Source of the DNA: Hoeflea_A sp965228785
GTDB taxonomy: Bacteria; Pseudomonadota; Alphaproteobacteria; Rhizobiales; Rhizobiaceae
Assembly: GCA_965228785.1 (NCBI GenBank)
Contig: CBDDIF010000002.1
Span: 2,170,001 to 2,234,000, forward strand
Length of the DNA stretch: 64,000 bases
Reading direction: 5' to 3'
Shown here: positions 45,021 to 53,634 of the stretch, piece by piece
Layout: each line of letters begins with the position of its first letter
Position numbering within the stretch: the first letter of the stretch is position 1
Notes under the pieces: generated by a model
Databases searched by the model: none
The model's input: only the letters and a program-made list of their open reading frames with translations
What the model was told of the DNA's origin: nothing
Translations under genes and position numbers: made by a program

Positions 45021-45971
45021 ATGAGTAAAACCAAACTGTTTTGGAGCGTAACCGGACTGGCCACCGTGCTGGCCATGTCAGCACCTGCATTGGCGGAAGA
45101 CAGCAAGGATCCGATCATCATACCGACGCACAACTGGTCCAGCCAGATCGTGATGTCTCATGTTGTCGGCCAGATCTTCGAGTCGATGGGCAACAATGTC
45201 GAATATGTCTCGACCGACAGCCAGGCAGTCTACGAATCCGTACGGCTTGGCGACGTAACCCTTGAACTCGAAGTCTGGGAAGGCGCTTTCGGCGTTGCCT
45301 TCAAAGAAGCCCTCGCCAAGGGAGGCCTACATGACGCCGGCGACCACAATGCGGTGACCCGGGAGGAATGGTGGTATCCGCTGTGGACCAAGGAATCCTG
45401 TCCCGGACTGCCGGACTGGAAAGCGCTCAACGAGTGCGCCGCGAAGTTCGCGACCCCGGAAACTGGCGGCAAGGGCCGCTTCCTCGGCGGACCGGTCGAC
45501 TGGCTGAAACACGACGCGGAACGCGTTGAGGCCCTGGGCATGGACTTTGTCGTGGTCAACGCCGGATCCGCTTCGGCGCTGTGGGCCGAACTGGCCTCAG
45601 CCGAAAAGGACAAGCGTCCCGTTGTCATCTTCAACTGGACGCCGAACTTCGTCGAAGCGCTCTATCCGGGTGAGTTCGTCGAGTTCCCGACTTATTTCGA
45701 AGGTTGCAAGGACGACGCGTCGAAAGGACCGAACCCGGACAAGACCTACGATTGCGGCAACCCGGCCAACGGCTATCTCAAGAAGGCCGCCTGGGACGGC
45801 ATGAAAGACAAGTGGCCAGCTGCCTATGATGTGCTGAAGAATATCTCCTTCACCAACGCGCAGATTGCCGAAATGGCGAAACTCGTCGATATTGACGAGT
45901 TGGAGCCTGAAGACGCTGCGGCCGCCTGGCTTGAGGCCAACCCCAACGTCTGGAAGCCCTGGACCGGCTAA
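45021..45971 (+). CDS. tmoX: Quaternary-amine/TMAO-type substrate-binding protein, TmoX-like
   Basis: A 316-residue OpuAC-family periplasmic protein. The signal peptide ends at PALA near residue 27. Aromatic cage residues are in THNWSSQ, LEVWEGAFG and EEWWYPLWTK, with paired cysteines in CPGLPDWKALNECA. It resembles the binding protein at 13.2 kb. Its position with a Tdm-like gene argues that it is the trimethylamine-N-oxide receptor. GGGAGG precedes the ATG. An intercistronic hairpin follows. Confidence 0.83.
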   Translation: MSKTKLFWSVTGLATVLAMSAPALAEDSKDPIIIPTHNWSSQIVMSHVVGQIFESMGNNVEYVSTDSQAVYESVRLGDVTLELEVWEGAFGVAFKEALAKGGLHDAGDHNAVTREEWWYPLWTKESCPGLPDWKALNECAAKFATPETGGKGRFLGGPVDWLKHDAERVEALGMDFVVVNAGSASALWAELASAEKDKRPVVIFNWTPNFVEALYPGEFVEFPTYFEGCKDDASKGPNPDKTYDCGNPANGYLKKAAWDGMKDKWPAAYDVLKNISFTNAQIAEMAKLVDIDELEPEDAAAAWLEANPNVWKPWTG

Positions 45972-45996
45972 CAAGCCGGAGAGCACTGATTGACAC

Positions 45997-46024
45997 CCGC
46001 CGCCCCGCATCGCCGGGGCGGCGG
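45997..46024 (+). terminator. Intercistronic hairpin after tmoX-like gene
   Basis: CCGCCGCCCC, an 8-base loop, then GGGGCGGCGG: perfect 10-bp GC arms with no T-run. It is in the same place as the hairpin after the other binding-protein gene (14155-14189) and probably adjusts subunit ratio. Confidence 0.7.
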
Positions 46025-46041
46025 CCATTCAGGGGAATATC

Positions 46042-47073
46042 ATGAACAAAGAGACGCCCGTTATCAGCTGCCGCAACGTGTGGAAGCTCTACGGCGACAG
46101 GCCGGAACATTATCTGCGATCGCTTGCCGGAACCCCCAGCTATGACGACATCAGGAATGCCGGCTATATCGCCGCCGTCCGTGACGTCTCGCTCGAGATC
46201 CGGCGCGGCGAAATGCTGGTCATCATGGGTTTGTCAGGGTCGGGCAAGTCAACCCTCGTGCGCTGCCTGTCGCGTCTGGTGGAAGTGACCGATGGCGAGA
46301 TCGAGATCGATGGCGAGGATCTGCGTGCGCTCAGCGAAAAACAGCTGATCGATATCCGCCGCAACAAGATGGGCATGGTGTTCCAGAACTTTGCCCTGTT
46401 GCCGCACCGCACGGTGCTCCACAACGTCGCCTACCCGCTGGAAATGCGCGGACAGGACCGCCATACGCGTCGCGAACGGGCGCTTGAGGTCATCAAACTG
46501 GTCGGTCTCGAGGGCCGCGAGGACTATTTCCCGCGCGAGCTTTCCGGAGGCCAGCAACAGCGCGTCGGCATCGCCCGCAGCCTGGCTATCGAACCGGACA
46601 TCTGGTTTCTCGACGAACCGTTCTCGGCGCTGGATCCGCTGATCCGAAGGGAGATGCAGGACGAGTTCCTGCGACTGCAAGAAATGCTCGGCAAGACCAT
46701 CGTCTTCATCACCCACGATTTTGACGAGGCCCTTCGCCTGGCTGACCGCATTGCCATTATGAAGGACGGGGCTATTGAGCAAGTCGACACGCCGGACAAT
46801 ATCGTCCTGGACCCGGCCACCGACTACGTTGCCAAATTCACCGAGGACATCGCCAAAGCGCGCGTCGTACGCGCCGGCGGGCTGGCGCAGAAGCTCAATG
46901 GCCAGGCGCCCGAGGGCGAACCGGTCGACGCCGCAGCGACACTGGCCCAGATCGGCCGGCAACTGGCCGACGACACGCGCGACTTCCTGCCGGTCGTCGA
47001 CCGCGACGGAACCCTGGTCGGCCGGCTTGACCGTCAGGCGGCGCTCAACGTGCTGTTCGGAGACGACCGGTGA
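46042..47073 (+). CDS. tmoW: Quaternary-amine/TMAO-type ABC ATPase, TmoW-like
   Basis: A 343-residue ATPase with Walker A GLSGSGKST, signature LSGGQQQRVGIARSL, and Walker B IWFLDEPFSALD. The betaine-subfamily N-terminal insertion (LYGDRPEHYLRSLAGTPSYD) is present and the C-terminus is a partial CBS-like region (FLPVVDRDGTLVGRLDRQAA). It overlaps the permease by 4 bases. TmoW is used for the ATPase by analogy with Ruegeria pomeroyi. Confidence 0.87.
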   Translation: MNKETPVISCRNVWKLYGDRPEHYLRSLAGTPSYDDIRNAGYIAAVRDVSLEIRRGEMLVIMGLSGSGKSTLVRCLSRLVEVTDGEIEIDGEDLRALSEKQLIDIRRNKMGMVFQNFALLPHRTVLHNVAYPLEMRGQDRHTRRERALEVIKLVGLEGREDYFPRELSGGQQQRVGIARSLAIEPDIWFLDEPFSALDPLIRREMQDEFLRLQEMLGKTIVFITHDFDEALRLADRIAIMKDGAIEQVDTPDNIVLDPATDYVAKFTEDIAKARVVRAGGLAQKLNGQAPEGEPVDAAATLAQIGRQLADDTRDFLPVVDRDGTLVGRLDRQAALNVLFGDDR

Positions 47074-49034
47074 GCGACCTCAGCGCCAGCGCACCGCGCC
47101 CGCTGCCCGATGTGAGCGGCAGGACCATAGCCTATGCGCTGTTTGCCGCCGCCGTGCTGCTGGTGCTCGCCAAAACGCTTCTGCCCGCTGGCCTGATCCG
47201 GCCGCCGGACTGGCTGGTGCTCTCCTTTGCCGACTGGATCAATGCCGCCTTCGCGTTCATGCGCGACGATCTGGGCCTGATCCATGTGACCCGCGCCTTT
47301 GCGGCCGGCGTCGAATGGCTGCTCGACGTGACCGCCAACCTGCTCTACGGAAAAAACCGATGGCCCAGGATCGGACCGTTGCCGTGGACCGTCGTGGCAA
47401 TCTCCGCCCTCATGATCGGCTACGCGCTGAAGGGATGGCGCCTTGCCATCCTTTCGGGCGGTACCTTCGTCTGGATCGCTGCGCTCGGCCAATGGAAATG
47501 GGCCATGGAGACACTGTCGGTGATCGTCGTCGCGGCACCCATCGCAGTGCTGCTGGGCCTGCTCCTTGGCATTGCCGCCTGGCGGCGCAAATGGGTCGAG
47601 GACACGCTCAACCCCATTCTCAACGTGGCGCAATCGCTGCCGCATTTCGCCTACATGATTCCAGTGGTGGTGTTTATCGGCGTCGGTCCCAAGGCCGGCG
47701 CCATCGTGACCATCATCTTTGCCACGCCACCAATGATCCGCATGACGCTTCTGGGCCTGAAGAAGGTGCCGCCGGAGGTCATCGAGAGCGGCAAGATGTG
47801 CGGCTCGACCAGTTGGCAATTGCTGCGCCATGTGCGGGTTCCAACCGCTCGCACCGAAATCCTCGTCGGCGTCAACCAGGTGATCATGCAGTGCCTGGCA
47901 ATGGTCGTGCTTGCCAGCTTCATCGGCATGCCGGGCCTGGGTCAAAAACTGCTGCAATTGCTGCAGGCGCTAAAAATAGGCCGCTCATTCGAAATAGGCG
48001 TCACCATCGTGCTCATCGCTGTGACGTTGGATCGCTGCTCCAAAGCATGGGCGGAGAAGCAACCGGTTCATTTCGAACGCGGAACGCCGTTGTGGCAGCG
48101 CCACCGGCTGTTCCTGACCTGGGCCGGATTGATCGCATTCGCCCTCCTGCTCGCCAGCATCTGGCCGCCCGCACATGAGATCAAGCGGACCCAGGCGTTC
48201 ACCATCTCCAAAGAACTGGACCTGGCGGCCGACTGGGTCATCACCATGATCAAGCCGATAACGGACTGGCTGCGTGCTTTCCTGATCATCAATGTGCTGA
48301 TCCCGATGCGCGACGCCTATCTGTGGCTGCCCTATACGGCGGTGCTGGCGCTTGTCGCGGGGCTCGGATGGCTGATCGGCGGACTGCGCTCGGCGGCGAT
48401 CTGTTTCGCCTTCGTTGCGCTGATCGCCATGTCGGGATGGTGGGATCGTGCCATGATCACGGCCTACATGGTGAGTTTCGCGGTCATCATTGCGGCGCTC
48501 ATCGGGCTGCCGCTCGGCATATGGGCATCATTGAGCGAAAGGCGTTCCAACACCGTGCTGCTGGTCTGCGATACGGCGCAGACCTTTCCAAGTTTCATCT
48601 ATCTCATTCCGGTGGTGATGCTGTTCGGCGTTAACGACGTGGCAGCCATCGGCGCGGTTGTGGTATTCGGCATGGTGCCGATGACACGGTACACGATCGA
48701 GGGCCTGCGTAACGTGCCACCGGCATTGGTCGAAGCTGCCAAGATGTCGGGCGCCTCCCATCGCCAACAGATGTGGACGGTCAAGCTACCGCTGGCGCTG
48801 CCGACCATCATGGTCGGCGTCAACCAGACCGTCATGTTCTCGCTTTTCATGGTCATCATCGCCGCCTTCATCGGCACCCAGGACCTGGGGCAGGAGATGC
48901 AACGCGCCCTGTCGTCAACAGACGTCGGCAAGGGTCTGGTGCTGGGGCTGTGCGTCGCGTTCATGGGCCTGATGGTCGACCATTTGGTGCTTCGCTGGTC
49001 GGCCGACCGCAAAAAAGCCCTGGGGATCGAGTGA
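47070..49034 (+). CDS. tmoV: Quaternary-amine/TMAO-type ABC permease, two fused domains, TmoV-like
   Basis: A 654-residue membrane protein with two ProW-type permease domains in one chain. The ATPase-coupling motifs are ESGKMCGSTSWQLLRHVRVP near residue 240 and EAAKMSGASHRQQMWTVKLP near 565. Around twelve hydrophobic helices are visible. Its stop overlaps the start of the Tdm-like gene (TGATG), which places import and demethylation in one translational unit. Confidence 0.86.
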   Translation: MSDLSASAPRPLPDVSGRTIAYALFAAAVLLVLAKTLLPAGLIRPPDWLVLSFADWINAAFAFMRDDLGLIHVTRAFAAGVEWLLDVTANLLYGKNRWPRIGPLPWTVVAISALMIGYALKGWRLAILSGGTFVWIAALGQWKWAMETLSVIVVAAPIAVLLGLLLGIAAWRRKWVEDTLNPILNVAQSLPHFAYMIPVVVFIGVGPKAGAIVTIIFATPPMIRMTLLGLKKVPPEVIESGKMCGSTSWQLLRHVRVPTARTEILVGVNQVIMQCLAMVVLASFIGMPGLGQKLLQLLQALKIGRSFEIGVTIVLIAVTLDRCSKAWAEKQPVHFERGTPLWQRHRLFLTWAGLIAFALLLASIWPPAHEIKRTQAFTISKELDLAADWVITMIKPITDWLRAFLIINVLIPMRDAYLWLPYTAVLALVAGLGWLIGGLRSAAICFAFVALIAMSGWWDRAMITAYMVSFAVIIAALIGLPLGIWASLSERRSNTVLLVCDTAQTFPSFIYLIPVVMLFGVNDVAAIGAVVVFGMVPMTRYTIEGLRNVPPALVEAAKMSGASHRQQMWTVKLPLALPTIMVGVNQTVMFSLFMVIIAAFIGTQDLGQEMQRALSSTDVGKGLVLGLCVAFMGLMVDHLVLRWSADRKKALGIE

Positions 49035-51409
49035 TGACCGTGGTCAAACCGATGTTCGAGACGCCCTATGAACGCGCCGGCGTGATCGCGCCGGGCCTGC
49101 CGTTGCTGCCGCACGGTGTGCAGCGTTATCCAGTACCGGGCGGCGGCTCGCGCGCCGTACGCATCGACAAGGGTGACGAGTTCTCCGTCCTCGACCGGGA
49201 AGGCCTGCAGCCGGCCGAACTGGCGTTTTTCGCGCCTGACGGCAGTTCCGACGCCGCCATGATCGGAACGGCTGGTGGCGGTGACGGCGCCGGGCTAAGG
49301 GCAGCGCTGTCCGGCGACGCGTCCGGGAAGCGGGTGAGCAAGGCGCTCGATGCGGCCGGATTCGACCTTAGCCGCGCCGATGTCGTGCGGCTGTTCGATG
49401 ACGGCTCGCGCGCTGGCGATATGGAGACCTTTCAGTCGGCCTGTGACGGCCTTCTCGTCGTATGTGCGCCGGCCCAGCCCATGGCGCCGGACAACCAGGA
49501 CACGGCGACCGAAGTCATCCTCTACATCCGCCGCGCCAACCCCGGCGAGGGCAAGGAGGATCGGGCGCCGCCGGAGCCGCTGGCCGATCCGATGGCCGAC
49601 TTCAACATCCGGCCCGGCAACGCCACCGCCTACGAGGTAGGAGCCGGCCAGTTCATCCAGGTCGTCGACGTCAAAGGGCGCGAATGCTCCGATTTCCAGG
49701 CGTTTTCGGCAAGGGCACTGGACCGCGGGATGGAACGGGAAATCGATCCGACAACAACCCGCTCGCTCACCGGCTCGCTGTATCCGGAACCGGGCCTCTA
49801 TTCGAAGTATTTCAGCGTCGATCATGAGCCGCTGGTGGAAATCGTCCAGGATACCTGTGGTCGCCACGACACGTTCGGCCTCGCCTGCACCGCTCGCTAT
49901 TACGAGGATCTGGGATATCCGGGCCACGTCAATTGTTCCGACAACATGAACCGTGATCTGGCTCGTTTCGACGTGCGACCGCGCGGCGGATGGCCGGCGA
50001 TCAATTTTTTCTTCAACACCATGCTGGACGATACCAATGCAATCGGCATGGATGATCCGTGGTCGCGGCCGGGCGACTTCGTGCTGCTGCGGGCGCTGTC
50101 AGATCTGGTCTGCGTCTCCACAGCGTGCCCGTGCGACATCGATCCGGCCAATGGCTGGGACCCGACAGACATCCAGGTGCGCGTCTACGACGAGAAAGAG
50201 CCATTCCGACGCTCGATCGGCTGGCGCAAGACGGCGGAGGCCGAGGTGGAAGAGACCAAACAGACCGCGTTTCACGAATGCTTCGCTCGGCACACCCGCG
50301 ATTTCACCGAGTATAATGGCTACTGGTTAGCCAACCAGATGACCAATCACGGAGCGATCGCCGAATACTGGGCCTGCCGCGAGAAAGCAGCGGTAATGGA
50401 CCTGTCGCCGTTGCGCAAATACGAAGTAACCGGTCCCGACGCCGAACAACTGATGCAGTTGTGCGTCACCCGCAACATGAAGAAGCTCGCCGTCGGCCAG
50501 GTCGTCTACACGGCCATGTGCTACGAACATGGCGGCATGATCGACGACGGAACCGTGTTTCGCCTCGGCGACAACAATTTCCGCTGGATCGGCGGTAATG
50601 ACGACAGCGGCCTGTGGCTGCGCAAGCAGGCCGAGGAACGCGCACTCAATGCCTGGGTGCGGTCGTCGACCGACCAGTTGCACAACATCGCCGTGCAAGG
50701 CCCGCTGTCGCGCGATATCCTGAAGAAGGTGTTCTGGACCCCGCCGGCCCAGCCGACCATGGACGAACTGCAATGGTTCCGCTTTGCCGTGGCGCGGGTC
50801 GGCGATTTCCACGGCGCGGCGACAGTGGTCAGTCGCACCGGTTATTCAGGCGAGCTCGGCTACGAGGTCTTCTGCCATCCGAAGGACGCGGTGGCGGTGT
50901 TCGATGCCATCTGGGAAGCCGGCGAGCCGATGGGCATGGTGCCGCTGGGCCTGCAGGCACTCGACATGCTGCGCATCGAGGCAGGATTGGTTTTCGCTGG
51001 CAGCGAGTTTTGCGACCAGACGGACCCGTTCGAGGCCGGCATAGGCTTTACCGTGCCGCTAAAGACGCAGAACGACGATTTCATCGGTCGAACCGCCATC
51101 GAGCGGCGCAAGGCGCATCCGCAGCGCAAGCTGGTCGGGCTTGAGATTTCCGGCGGCCTGGTGCCGTCGGGCGGCGACTGCATCCGCATCGGCAAGGCGC
51201 AGGTAGGCGAAATCACCTCGGCGATGAAATCGCCGGTGCTGGGTAAGGTCATCGCCCTCGCCCGCATGGACGTCAGCCATGCGGAGCCGGGCACCGCGGT
51301 CGATGTCGGTCAACTCGACGGCCAGCAGAAGCGGCTGGCAGCGACGGTGAGCGCATTCCCACACTTCGATCCCACCAAGGAGAGGGTCAAGGGCAATTAT
51401 GACGGTTGA
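49034..51409 (+). CDS. tdm: Trimethylamine-N-oxide demethylase-like DUF1989-GcvT fusion protein
   Basis: A 791-residue two-part enzyme: a DUF1989 region (about 10-400) and a GcvT-type tetrahydrofolate domain (about 415-780). This is the architecture of Tdm, which splits TMAO into dimethylamine and formaldehyde and passes the latter to THF. Conserved cysteines C285, C301 and C365 fit a zinc site; their spacing agrees with what I recall for the Tdm zinc ligands. Other landmarks are ECSDFQAFSARALD (218-231) and the GcvT segments MDLSPLRKYEVTGPDAEQ and DMLRIEAGLVFAGSEF. The start overlaps the permease stop. A related substrate is possible. Confidence 0.8.
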   Translation: MTVVKPMFETPYERAGVIAPGLPLLPHGVQRYPVPGGGSRAVRIDKGDEFSVLDREGLQPAELAFFAPDGSSDAAMIGTAGGGDGAGLRAALSGDASGKRVSKALDAAGFDLSRADVVRLFDDGSRAGDMETFQSACDGLLVVCAPAQPMAPDNQDTATEVILYIRRANPGEGKEDRAPPEPLADPMADFNIRPGNATAYEVGAGQFIQVVDVKGRECSDFQAFSARALDRGMEREIDPTTTRSLTGSLYPEPGLYSKYFSVDHEPLVEIVQDTCGRHDTFGLACTARYYEDLGYPGHVNCSDNMNRDLARFDVRPRGGWPAINFFFNTMLDDTNAIGMDDPWSRPGDFVLLRALSDLVCVSTACPCDIDPANGWDPTDIQVRVYDEKEPFRRSIGWRKTAEAEVEETKQTAFHECFARHTRDFTEYNGYWLANQMTNHGAIAEYWACREKAAVMDLSPLRKYEVTGPDAEQLMQLCVTRNMKKLAVGQVVYTAMCYEHGGMIDDGTVFRLGDNNFRWIGGNDDSGLWLRKQAEERALNAWVRSSTDQLHNIAVQGPLSRDILKKVFWTPPAQPTMDELQWFRFAVARVGDFHGAATVVSRTGYSGELGYEVFCHPKDAVAVFDAIWEAGEPMGMVPLGLQALDMLRIEAGLVFAGSEFCDQTDPFEAGIGFTVPLKTQNDDFIGRTAIERRKAHPQRKLVGLEISGGLVPSGGDCIRIGKAQVGEITSAMKSPVLGKVIALARMDVSHAEPGTAVDVGQLDGQQKRLAATVSAFPHFDPTKERVKGNYDG

Positions 51410-51469
51410 CAGAAGGGCGCCCCGTATAGCTTGATCGGCGCTTCCGAATTTGCGACGCCGGAGCCCGAC

Positions 51470-52102
51470 ATGCCCGTTTCCATCGAAACCCTGCTGACCT
51501 TCGCCATAGCCAGCACGGTGCTGCTGATCATCCCTGGGCCGACCATCATCATGGTGATCAGCCAGGCGCTTGCGCACGGCAAACGCATTGCGCTCGCCAG
51601 CGTGCTCGGTGTCGGCCTCGGCGACCTGATCGCCGCATCGCTGTCGATCATCGGCGTCGGCACCATCCTCGCGGCTTCGGCGACCGTGTTCATGATCGTC
51701 AAGTGGGTTGGGGCCGCATATCTCGTCTATATCGGCATCCGCATGTGGATCGATCCGGTCACCGTCCCGACGATCGACACGGAGACAGCCAAGGGCAATC
51801 GCTGGTCGGCGTTTCGCGACGCCTTCCTGGTGACGCTGCTCAATCCCAAGGGCATCGTGTTCTTCATGGCCTTCGTGCCGCAGTTCATTTCGTCCAACGC
51901 CGCCTTTGCGCCGCAAGCCTCGATCTTCGTCGTCGTGTTCGTGCTGCTCGGTATCGTCAATGCATGGGCCTATGCGATGCTCGCCAGCGGTGCCCGTCAG
52001 TTTATCCGTCGGCCGTCGGTGCTGCGGGCGACGACGCGCACCGGCGCTGTGCTGCTGATCGGCGCCGGCGTGGTCTCCGCCTTTACCCGCCGCAACGCCT
52101 GA
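51470..52102 (+). CDS. LysE/RhtB-family amino-acid exporter
   Basis: A 210-residue membrane protein with about six hydrophobic segments and the LysE/RhtB pattern: LLIIPGPTIIMVISQALAHG near residue 20, VKWVGAAYLVYIGIRMW near 75, and LLNPKGIVFFMAFVPQFI near 125. It exports amino acids or homoserine-type compounds; the substrate is not predicted. ATG 51470 is preferred to an upstream TTG. It may be an add-on to the amine operon, 60 bases upstream, but has its own ribosome context. Confidence 0.87.
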   Translation: MPVSIETLLTFAIASTVLLIIPGPTIIMVISQALAHGKRIALASVLGVGLGDLIAASLSIIGVGTILAASATVFMIVKWVGAAYLVYIGIRMWIDPVTVPTIDTETAKGNRWSAFRDAFLVTLLNPKGIVFFMAFVPQFISSNAAFAPQASIFVVVFVLLGIVNAWAYAMLASGARQFIRRPSVLRATTRTGAVLLIGAGVVSAFTRRNA

Positions 52103-52103
52103 C

Positions 52104-52733
52104 ATGCCGCTACAGAACCGGGTGACACCGTTCGGCGCTGTCGAAAGCACACCCGCGCGCGGTCTCTTGATGGGCAATCGCGGCGGACGCATGCACGATG
52201 CGACGACGAAAACCCTGCTGCGGCGGCGCTGGGCGAGCAAGCACTGGATTATCTGCGTCACCCAATTCAAGCAGCGCTGGCGGCCGGTGATGGCGCAGTC
52301 CAGCTACACGGAGCTGTTCTTTCTCGACGAGGCAACGGCACTCGCGGCCGGCCACCGACCCTGTTACGAATGCCAGCGTCAGCGCGCTTTGCAATACGCG
52401 ATGGCCTTTGCAACGGCCTCAAACCGGGACCGTGTCTATGCTGGCGAAATGGACACGATCCTCCATGGTGAGCGTTGTGCCAGTGGCGGTCCGCCGGTGT
52501 GGCTGACGAGCGATGAAGTAGCGGCCCTTCCTGATGGCTCGGCCGTTGCCGACGGCGACACCAGCTTCGTCCTGCATGGTGAAACATTGCTGCCCTGGTC
52601 TCACCAAGGGTACGGACCGCCTGTGTCGATCGATCGGATTGCAACCAAGCTCCGCCTGTTAACGCCGCCCGCCACGGTCGCGGCCATCCGGGCCGGGTTC
52701 GCACCCCACATCCACCCCAGCGCCAAGGCTTGA
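52104..52733 (+). CDS. Conserved protein with Ada-like zinc motif
   Basis: A 209-residue protein beginning PLQNRVTPFGAVESTPARG, as in a widespread proteobacterial family without assigned function. The segment YTELFFLDEATALAAGHRPC followed by YEC resembles half of the Ada-type zinc-binding domain (FF...EA...GxRPCxxC), so a metal site is plausible. A cysteine also occurs in GERCASGG. It starts one base after the LysE stop. A link to DNA methyl damage is speculation. Confidence 0.75.
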   Translation: MPLQNRVTPFGAVESTPARGLLMGNRGGRMHDATTKTLLRRRWASKHWIICVTQFKQRWRPVMAQSSYTELFFLDEATALAAGHRPCYECQRQRALQYAMAFATASNRDRVYAGEMDTILHGERCASGGPPVWLTSDEVAALPDGSAVADGDTSFVLHGETLLPWSHQGYGPPVSIDRIATKLRLLTPPATVAAIRAGFAPHIHPSAKA

Positions 52734-52764
52734 GTTTCGGCTGGCACTCAGGCACATGCAGACC

Positions 52765-53499
52765 ATGCGCGCCAATTTCAGAATGCAACGGCTGTTCGTG
52801 GATGATCCGCTGTCGGCGGGTGCGAAACTCGCAGCCGACCGGGACCAGTTCAACTATCTCACCAATGTCCTGCGCATGCAGGAGGACGACCGGCTGCTGG
52901 TTTTCAATGGCCGCGACGGCGAGTGGTCGGTGCGTCTCGCATTCGATGGCCGCAAGAAACTGACGCTTTGCGTCGAAGAGCAAATCCGTCCACAACCGCC
53001 AGCATCCGATCTCCGCTATCTCTTCGCTCCGCTCAAGCAGGCGCGCCTGGACTACACCGTGCAAAAGGCGGTTGAGATGGGCGCGGGAACGATCCAGCCG
53101 GTGCTCACCCATCATACCCAGGCGACGAAAGTGAATGTGCACAGGTTGGAGCGCAACGCTGTGGAGGCGGCGGAGCAGTGCGGGATCCTGTCCATTCCGG
53201 AGTGCCGTGAGCCGGTTCGCCTTTCCCGGCTGTTGGGCAACTGGGATCCGCAACGGCGTTTGATCTATTGCGACGAAGCCGCCGAAACGCACAATCCCCT
53301 GCCCGGGCTGGAAGCCATCACGGAGAAACGGCTGGCGCTGCTGATCGGTCCCGAGGGCGGATTTTCCGATGACGAACGGACTCTTTTGCAGAGCCAACCG
53401 TTCGTTACCGCGATTCCGCTTGGTCCGCGCATCCTGCGGGCCGACACGGCGGCGGTGGCGGCGATGGCCGTTCTGCAGGCGACCATCGGCGACTGGTAG
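52765..53499 (+). CDS. rsmE: 16S rRNA m3U1498 methyltransferase RsmE
   Basis: A 244-residue SPOUT-class enzyme that methylates U1498 of 16S rRNA in the 30S subunit. The N-terminal PUA-like domain (RMQRLFVDDPL, YLTNVLRMQEDD) and the C-terminal trefoil-knot SAM site (LLIGPEGGFSDDE and PLGPRILRADTAAVAAM) are both present. ATG 52765 (MRANFRMQRLFV) matches typical rhizobial starts; an ATG three codons upstream is possible. Confidence 0.93.
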   Translation: MRANFRMQRLFVDDPLSAGAKLAADRDQFNYLTNVLRMQEDDRLLVFNGRDGEWSVRLAFDGRKKLTLCVEEQIRPQPPASDLRYLFAPLKQARLDYTVQKAVEMGAGTIQPVLTHHTQATKVNVHRLERNAVEAAEQCGILSIPECREPVRLSRLLGNWDPQRRLIYCDEAAETHNPLPGLEAITEKRLALLIGPEGGFSDDERTLLQSQPFVTAIPLGPRILRADTAAVAAMAVLQATIGDW

Positions 53500-53634
53500 G
53501 AAAATCAAATATTTCTGAACACATTGATCAATCATTTTTGCTTGCACTGCCGTGCAAAGCAGTCCAATCACTGTGAAAACGCGGCAAACCGGGAAACGGG
53601 GGGCCGATGGCGGCCACACAGTGAGTTTTGGCGC

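Noticed and set aside
46775..48178. A 467-codon plus-strand frame across tmoW-like and tmoV-like genes
   Set aside because: It is an alternate frame of two certain ABC genes, arginine-rich and without domains.
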